Assembly (NCBI RefSeq): GCF_028372415.1
Contig: NC_092878.1
Location: forward strand, 1,887,501 to 1,951,500
Reading direction: 5' to 3'
DNA length: 64,000 nt
Source of the DNA: Notamacropus eugenii
Taxonomy: Eukaryota; Chordata; Mammalia; Diprotodontia; Macropodidae
Both the position numbers and the translations under genes were made by a program. Below the pieces are notes generated by a model. That model saw nothing but the letters and a program-made list of their open reading frames with translations, did no database searches and had not been told where the DNA came from. Shown piece after piece: positions 56,760-64,000 of the stretch (the stretch's first letter is position 1; each line of letters starts with the position of its first letter).

Positions 56760-59395
56760 ATCAGCAAAAAGTGTTGGACAGGGGAAGGAGTAGGTTCCAG
56801 CAGAACTAGGAGGCTGGTAGAAAGAAGCCATACATTATCAAAGCTCCACAAGACAAATACTCCTAACCATTCATTAAAGGCAAGAACAGACCCTAACAGT
56901 ATATTATCATTTGGCTTTGGGATCCTTTTGAGCCCTCTCTGCCTCCAAGGAGAATTTCCGAGAGTAGCACATGTGGACCCCTCCCACATGAGATCCCTGA
57001 ATGCTGCCTCTGGTTCAAGGCACATTGTAAGCAGGAGCTAGCATCCCTAAAGCCACAGCTCAAGAGCCCTTTCATTGAGATAATTAGAAAGGACACATCA
57101 ATTTGCTCAACACACCACATTAATGAAAGAGCTATCTAAACCCCTGCTTCTGTCAGGCTACTTTAAATACCTGTAGCCAGGAAAGGGGCTCCCCAAAAGT
57201 CTTAGACAATAATAGAAAACTGAGGAATTTAACTCTATCAGTCAGCATGGACCACATCCATAACTGTCTCAACGTTCCACTCTTCTTGACCAACAAAGTT
57301 CTGCCCCATGGCTGCAACTAGTGAGGTCCAGGGACAAGATTTTTCTAGTCTTGCCTATTTTAAGGAGTATCACTCCAACTCTTTCAACCTCACAAAATGC
57401 TAGGGAAAGGGTGATTTGATACAGAGAATGGGTGAAGGACAGTGATCCCACCATGATGGAAAGGTAGAAATGTCTTCCTCTATTTCCAGGAGTGATGGGG
57501 AGTGGGATTTACCCTACCTTTAATCATCACTCTAGGCATCCAGAAGAATTTGATGGCACCAAATTCATACCACCATCTGAGAGGTCCTTCCCATTCTACA
57601 AACAAGATTCTCAAACCGAAGTACTTCAGTAGGCATCCTTGAACAGGAACAGTTTTCCCAGGTCACGAAAAAGAAATCTCCCCCTCCCAGTTTGATTCTC
57701 TAGAAAGAAAGAAAACTACAGGTGTTCTCCTTCCTATCTGGGTTCGTCTATTCTCTGCCTCAGCTAATCTCTTGCAGCCTGGCTTGTTCTTAAAGGAACC
57801 TTCAAAGCAGTTTGAGAGATGAGACAATCTATCTCTAACAAAGAGGAGTGAAGAGTTAAGCAAAGGGTAAAATGAGGTGACTGGCCAGCTGGCCAGCTCT
57901 TCCTTACTCAGTAATTCATAGTATGATTTGCTCATCTGAAATGTGAATTTTCAGAATATTAGACACTTCAATATACAAATATAAGAACTAAAAATGCTTC
58001 ACAAATTGTGCTGGTTGGCTGGTTTGGGATGTCTAGAGATATTTGGTCAAGCACTCTGGGGACACTTTGTGAGCTTCTTAACCTGGGTCCATGAACATAT
58101 TTGTATATATTTGATTTATTTTAGCATTCATTTTTTAAAACTGTGACTTCCAAATTCTCTCCAGTTCCTGCTCTACCCACTAAGAAAGCAAGCCTCCAGC
58201 CTGTCAGTGGTATTTGAGGCAATGAATTTCTCAGCAGTCCTACAGTGTAGGACTATTAAGTTACTTGTTGGTCCCAACCCTTCATTTAGGATCAAAACCA
58301 ACCCCACAGCAGTAGGAGACACTGAGGAAATAAAGAAGACACAACAAAGACAGTAGTGGAAGAAAACAAATTGAAAGCTTTACAATTTTTTTAAATGGCT
58401 CTGGAAATTTTGATTTTGAAACTTCTCTACTTTTTCCATCACCCCAGAAAAAAAGGGGTGTTCACTTTCCCTATGTATTTTACATCTGGAAGCCAGATAG
58501 AGAACAGATGGAGACAATCCACGGGAGCTCTTTGACATCCCCCTCCTGCCAACATCTTGGAAAATTAAGTTGTCTAGACAAGGCTAGGTAGGACTTTACA
58601 TTTTTTTTAAAACAAATCCTTTTATAGAAAACTGAGCCAGCACGTTCTACGAAAAGTCATTTTGCACCATGTAGTTATTATTATTGAAAAGATCTTTATC
58701 ACCTCCATGTACCATCTTTTCTCATTACAGCCACACATTGTTAAAATAGCCTTTGTTTTACCCAGGGCAACACTATAAAAGAGTGCTTAGCAGGAGAACT
58801 CATTCATGACTCCAGTCAAAAAAAAGTCATAACCCAGATTTTCTCTGTAGCAAATTGAATTCTAGAAGAAATGAAGAGGTCAAACGATCTTCCTGCCTTT
58901 GGATGATTACAAAGTTCTGGAGAAAACCAGTAAAAGTAAGATTTATACATTTAGGGATTCTAAGGACAGGATATATGTTTGTATGTATGTATATATGTAT
59001 GTACACACACATATATAAAATTCTAATCATATGTAACACCCACTCTCATCCACGCAAGGTGGGGGGAAGAATATTCCTGTGCTGAGTGCTACATACATGG
59101 AGGAATATGTGAGTCCTGATTGGCTGAGAGAATATTGAAGCATCCTGTGCCTTCTATAAGGTTAGCTGATTACAGAGACATCTTGAGAGACTTTAGCTTG
59201 TGACAATGGAGTGCTTTTATTTTTCTTCCTAGAACATAAATAAATATACATCTAACAAGAAGACACCCTGGCTCAGACTAGCAGTGCCATTTTGCTCTCA
59301 AATATTTGCAGGACCCGACTGTAAGAGGAACAGTAAAGTGGAATAAAGAAGGGAAAAGCAGGAAGAAAGGGAAGAACTAGTGGTCTTAGGATCTT
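56760..59395. other. Unassigned stretch
   Basis: 2.6 kb without a gene or repeat I can name. A CCAAT-like GATTGGCT lies at 59119-59126, with TTCTATAAGG about 30 bp later; alone this does not make a promoter call. Confidence 0.4.
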
Positions 59396-59399
59396 TTCT

Positions 59400-60170
59400 T
59401 TCAGGAAAACAAAATTAAAGTTCCCCATAGATCAACTTCCGGGATTTGAGAATGTGTCTGAGAATGGTTTTTCATTTCCCAGTTTCCATATGTAATTCAC
59501 ATCTACCTTTCACAAATGATGTTGCAGTGAAACCATTGTTACAAGCAAAGTTTTCCCAAGCCAATCTGGTGTCAAATGGGACCAACACTAAGCAAAATTA
59601 TGAAGGAGGTGAAGCTTTCCTTTAGCTTCTTTCTCCTCCATTCAGTGTTATCTCTCCCCAATGTTATTTGCATTTTAATAGGCTATGTAAGACAGAAAAA
59701 TTTTCTAGGCACAATGGAATTAATCTCTAATGGTGAAATTTCAGGTCCTGCAGTAGGCAGTCAGGGGAGAATGAGCATATGTCCATCTCCCCTTGAATAA
59801 CATTGGGCCCTTCAGTCAATGTCTCAATGTTAATAAATCATAATTCATTCCTCCTCAAAGTTACAAATGCAAACTTAGTTGGAGGAATTTAAATCTGCTT
59901 CATTGTCATCCCAACGAAACATGACAGATTGTGGTTAAGCCTTGGATGGAATCACTACCCACATATTGGGGTTTCTTCTCCCCTGTGCTTAAATTTACTT
60001 TGTGGTATAGGTTGTAATGAGCAGGCTATCATTAGCGAGAACAATTCACTACTGTCTTATGGAAGAATTTCCAAGCCCCAGACAAAAGCTCCTCATAATG
60101 ATGTTTTGTTGATCTGGTTAAGACTAAATTTCCAAAAAGGAATCATTTAGCAGAAAAAAATACTTTCTCC
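59400..60170. other. Repeat-free block, candidate conserved noncoding element
   Basis: About 770 bp with no recognised repeat and no coding frame. It includes an octamer ATTTGCAT (59666-59673) and several homeodomain-like TAAT words. Only composition and motifs support a regulatory role. Confidence 0.3.
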
Positions 60171-60339
60171 TGTCTGTTCAAATTATAGTCTTTAGAATGG
60201 GGGGAAATGTCAAAAACTAAATGCCTGACATAGCACGAGAACAGCAGGAATTTAAGCATTCTGGAAAGTTGTGACAGAGACCTCATCTCTCCATCTCTTC
60301 TCCTCTCCTATCTATTACTTGCAAGAGAAAGTGGGGATT

Positions 60340-60840
60340 AAACAGTAAAGACAATGAGGCCGTGCCCTGCCCTCAAGGAGTTTGTATTTTACTGGGGGAA
60401 CGCAACATGTATTCTAAGTGAATATGAAATATATGCAAAGTAGATAGAACGTAATTCTTGGAGTAGGAGCACCGGGGAAATAATGCTAGCCAGACTTTCA
60501 CAGCATTAAAAGGTTTACAGCATGCTCTTGTGTTATCTCGTAGGATCCTCACAACAACCCCTGGAAGGGAAAGTTACTATTATCTCTATTTTACAGATGA
60601 GGAAATCGAGGCGTAGAGGTTAAGTGGCTTGCCCAGGGTTGAACAGTTAATAAATCTCTCAGGTATAATATGACCTCGGGTCTTCCGGACTCTGAGTCCA
60701 GTACTCTATATGTTGAACTACCCAAGAGCTTAGGGCATCAGAAAAGACCTCCCATAAGTGGCTCTTGAGATGAGCTTTAAGGGAAGGTGAGGAGACAGAG
60801 CATTCCAGATACAGGAAATTAATGAAGAGCTATTGGATAA
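60340..60840 (-). repeat. L2 3' UTR, split by MIR
   Basis: Left part: GCCCTGCCCTCAAGGAGTTT, ACTGGGGGAACGCAACATGT. Right part from 60730: AAAGACCTCCCATAAGTGGC and CAGAGCATTCCAGATACAGG. Both are in reverse L2 order. Confidence 0.65.
60495..60728 (-). mobile_element. MIR-type SINE inside L2
   Basis: TAGGATCCTCACAACAACCC, TATTTTACAGATGAGGAAAT, GCTTGCCCAGGGTTGAACAG and CGGGTCTTCCGGACTCTGAG in reverse order. Confidence 0.8.
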
Positions 60841-60844
60841 GAAG

Positions 60845-61370
60845 AAATTTCTTGATTTTTAGATATTATTCCTTTTTCCTTTTAGAACCAATTTGGGGGG
60901 GGGGGCGGTGTCAGGGAGGAGATAAAGAGTGGAAGCTTGTTGTCTCTTCCTGTCTCATTATAGTGTACCAAATGCTACCTCCTCAAATGATTCTTTTACC
61001 AAAATTTCCTTACTACAAAGCACTTTAATTCCCCAAGAGTTCATTTGAAAAGGATTTGACCTGAGTGAAAAAGAAAGGGTTTTGATTTTTGCAGCCTATG
61101 AAGGTGCCATTTACCTGATGCTATAATGCACGCTACGGTACAGTAGTGGGCACCGCCAGGGCTTGAATTTCCACCAGAAAGTGCTTTAGGTGAGGTCTTC
61201 ATGATTCCAAAGAGAAGAGGAGGCAAAACTGGTCTGATACAAACACATAAGAAACAGATATAAAGTCAAAAAACAATTTATTCCAATAGTTGTTTTCTAT
61301 AATAAGAAAAGAAAGTACCCTTCTAATCTCTTTCTCTGATACAAATATGGTTTTGATATTTAAACCAGGG
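60845..61370. other. Unassigned stretch with G11 run
   Basis: No gene recognised. G11 homopolymer at 60895-60905. Confidence 0.4.
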
Positions 61371-61787
61371 AGAGACAAAGGAGAAAAATAACAAAGGAGA
61401 AAAATAATAACAGACTAAGAACCCTAACGAACATCGATGCAAAAATTTTCACTTAGATTTTGGCAAGTAGGCTACAACAACATAACAGGAAGTTTGTACA
61501 CTCTGACTAGGTTGGGTTTATACCAGGAAAATAATGTTGGTTCAATGTAAGGAAGAATAGATATAATAAACTATGTTAATAATAAAAATAACGTAAAAAA
61601 CTCCATGATTATTTCAATAGATGCTGAAAAGGGTTTTTGGCAAAATCCAAAACTCATTTCAATTAAAAATTCTAGAAATCATAAGAATAAATGGATCTTT
61701 TCTAAGGATAATAAAGGATCTAAATCCACGAGCAAATATTATAGGGAAGTGAAAAGTTAGAGGCCTTTCCAATAAAATTTCCCACTA

Positions 61788-62600
61788 CAATCCATCCTTC
61801 ATCAGCTCCCAAAATGATTTTTCTAAAGTACAACCATGTATGTCATCCCCAGTCTGAGGCATTTGATCCTGGAGATCTATTTGGCATTGGGCAGTTGGGA
61901 GGTGCCGTGTATAGAGTGTTGGGTCTAGGGTCAGGAAGACCCCTCTTCCTGAGTTCAGATCTGGCCTCAGAATCTAACTAGTTATAATGACTCTGGGTAA
62001 GTCACTTAACCCTGTTTGCCTCAGTTTCCTCATCTATAAAATAAGGTGGAGGAGGAAATGGCAAAGCACTCCAGTATCTCCACCAAGGAAACTCCAAAAG
62101 GAATCATGAAGAGTAGAACACAACTGAAAACCATAAAAAGCTCTGTTTGGCATTCAAAGCCCTTCACAAACTAGACTCCCCTCCTATCTTTCCAGTCTTA
62201 TTGTACCTTATTCCACTACAAACACTCTTCTATCTAGTGACACTGGCCTCCTGGCTGATCCTCAGACAAGACACACCATCTCTCAGTTCCAGGCATTGCC
62301 TGTAATGATCTCCTTCCTCAGCAGCATTTACTGACTTTCCTATCTTTAAGTCCCAACAAAAATCACATCCTTTGTAGGAAGCCTTTCCCAATCCCTCCTA
62401 ATTCTAGTGCCTTCCCTCATTAATTATTTCCTCTTTATTTTGCCTATAGCTTGTTTTTGATATATTTGTTTGCATGTCGTCTCCCCCATTAGAGTATAAG
62501 CTCCCTGAGGGCAGGGATTGTCTTTTGTCTCTTCTCCAGTATTTAATACGGTGACTAACACATTATAGGATCTCAATAAATGTTTATTGATCGATTAATA
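61788..62600 (+). repeat. L2 3' UTR inserted in L1, split by a SINE
   Basis: Left part ends CTATTTGGCATT. After the SINE it continues with CATTCAAAGCCCTTCACAAA, GTAGGAAGCCTTTCCCAATC, GAGTATAAGCTCCCTGAGGG and the terminus ATCTCAATAAATGTTTATTG. L1 ORF2 sequence lies on both sides. Confidence 0.8.
61889..62142 (+). mobile_element. Marsupial tRNA-derived SINE with TSD, inside L2
   Basis: Head GGGCAGTTGGGAGGTGCCGT, B box GAGTTCAGATC, core and tail complete. CTATTTGGCATT (61877-61888) and CTGTTTGGCATT (62143-62154) are a 12-bp duplication with one mismatch. Confidence 0.9.
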
Positions 62601-63563
62601 TCAGGAGGAAGCAAGGATTCTCATTATCACCACTAGTATTTGACATTGGCCTAGAAATGCTAGCTTTGTCAATAACACAAGAAAAGGAAATTGAGGAAAA
62701 AAGCATAGGCAAAGAAAACACTTGTCACTTTTACAGGACGTATGATGGTACACTTAGAGAATGCAACCTCAACTAAAAAAGTCTTTGAAATAATTAATAA
62801 CTATAGCAAAGGTCCAAGATACAGAGTAAAGTTACCTAAATCATAAACATTCCTATATATAACAAAACCTAGCAAGAAGAACTAGAAAAATAAATTCCAT
62901 TCACAATAACTACTGAAGCTTTATAATATATTCAGCATTGTATCTGTCAAGATTCACATAGAAACTATATGAATCTAACTAAAAGTCACTCTTTGTAGAA
63001 ATAAAGACAGACCTAAATAACTGGAGAAACATTAATTGTCCATGGGTAAAACTAATCAATACTATAAATATGCCAAAACTACCTACATTAATTGATCTAT
63101 TCAAGGCTATGCCAACCTTACGAAAAATAAATGAGTCACTATTTGATTAAAAACAGCTGAAGGAACTAGAGAGCAAACTGGCAGAAATTAGGTTTAGACC
63201 AACACTTCACACCATATACCAAGATAGACTCCAAATGGATTCATGACATAGATACGAAAGGTCATATCATAAACAAATTAGAGGAGCAAGAAGAAATTAC
63301 CTTTGAGATCTATGACTAGAGAATAAGGATAGAGAAGATCACACAAGATAAAATGGATTTTGATTATATAAAACTTAAAAATTTTTTCACAAGCAAATCC
63401 AATGTAACAAAATTTAGAAGGGAAACTAGTAAATGTTATAAAAATCTCTGCAATGTGTTTCCCTGATGAAAGTATCATATCCAAGGCATATAAAGAACGA
63501 TTCAAATTCATAAGACTAAATATCCAGTAGATAAATGGTCAAAGGACATGAACAGTCCATTTT

Positions 63564-63624
63564 CTTTTTTTATTATGAATTTATTTTTAGTTTTCAACAT
63601 TCACTTCCATAAGCTTTTGATGAG
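63564..63624 (-). mobile_element. 61-bp HAL1-like tail insertion with TSD
   Basis: On the minus strand it reads GTGAATGTTGAAAACTAAAA, then AATAAATTCATAATAAAAAA. This matches the 3' terminus of the element ending at 32473. CAGTCCATTTT (63553-63563) and CAGTCAATTTT (63625-63635) flank it, and L1 ORF2 continues on both sides. Confidence 0.7.
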
Positions 63625-64000
63625 CAGTCAATTTTCACAGGAAGAAATCCCACCTATCGATAATCATGTCAAAAATGCTCTAAATCACTAACAATAAGAG
63701 AAATGTCGATTAAAACCAGTTTGAGGTTCCACTTATACTTCTTTCAAACTGGCAAAGATGACCAAAAAAAGAAAATGACAAATATTGGAGGGACTATAGG
63801 AAAATAAGTACCTTAATGTTGGTGACTCTGTGAAGTAGTTCAACCATTCTAGAAAGCAATGTGGACCTATTCCTGGAAAGTTATCAAACTGTTCCACACA
63901 CTTTGTTGAAGCCTTACCACTACTAGGGTTACGTCCCCAAAGGAATCAAATAAAGAGAAAAAAAGATCCATATGTACAAAAATATTTATGGCATCTCTTT

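Larger units (their letters stand above)
61375..64000 (+). pseudogene. Degraded L1 ORF2, runs off the right edge
   Basis: 61435-61790 covers the start of the RT, including ISIDAEKGFW (61612-61641). After an L2+SINE insertion it resumes near 62601 with the block encoding a QGFSLSPLVFDI-like motif. 63180-63560 and 63636-64000 cover the ORF2 C-terminal third (CCAAATGGATTCATGACATA, CAAAATTTAGAAGGGAAACT, AATGACAAATATTGGAGGGA). Many stops. Confidence 0.85.

Noticed and set aside
59119..59165. CCAAT and TATA-like words as a promoter
   Set aside because: No first exon, CpG enrichment or start codon context follows.

Overview
The window looks like a gene-free stretch of a therian mammal genome, very probably a marsupial. 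It contains several dozen tRNA-headed SINEs with a MIR-like core and a marsupial-type tail, many L2 and MIR copies, a CR1/L3 LINE, an RTE-like LINE, hAT-type remnants, L1 pieces with a marsupial-style 3' UTR, and an L1 relative that carries ORF1 but no ORF2 (HAL1 type). All family names come from recognising sequence patterns, not from a database search. I found no convincing host protein-coding exon; the long open frames fall in GC-rich repeat leaders, purine tracts or unassigned spacer.

Layout. 1-5.8 kb: a GA microsatellite, SINE/MIR copies and two L2 tails. 5.8-13.7 kb: mostly unassigned DNA with SINEs, L2 ends, two antisense 7SL (SRP RNA) pseudogenes, a pair of small hairpins and a strong inverted repeat near 12.0-12.1 kb. 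13.7-18.6 kb: a hAT-type remnant, a SINE that received two further SINEs, a reverse L1 3' UTR, and an L2 with reverse-transcriptase remnants. 18.6-26.5 kb: reverse CR1/L3 pieces, a 194-bp purine tract and RTE-related short repeats. 26.7-35.3 kb: the L1-rich core, made of a degraded L1 ORF2, a 2.8-kb HAL1-like element with target-site duplications inside an L1-type 3' UTR, and another L1 tail split by a solo LTR. 36-44.3 kb: L2, MIR and microsatellites, including a short L1 ORF2 piece cleanly inserted in L2, then a hAT-type end. 44.3-51.4 kb: largely unassigned, with an RTE-like LINE on the minus strand. 51.4-55.5 kb: a long CR1/L3 copy with endonuclease, RT and 3' UTR parts, broken by insertions. 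55.5-61.4 kb: mostly single-copy-looking DNA with a possible conserved noncoding block. 61.4-64 kb: an L1 ORF2 broken by L2 plus SINE and by a 61-bp HAL1-like tail.

The main biological content is a readable order of insertions: SINE into L2, L2 into L1, L1 into L2, HAL1 into L1, LTR into L1 and SINE into SINE. Several events keep their target-site duplications. I see no new enzyme system. The best leads are the ORF1-only retroelement, the solo LTR, the 7SL copies, the 12-kb inverted repeat, and two unusual short LINE insertions.
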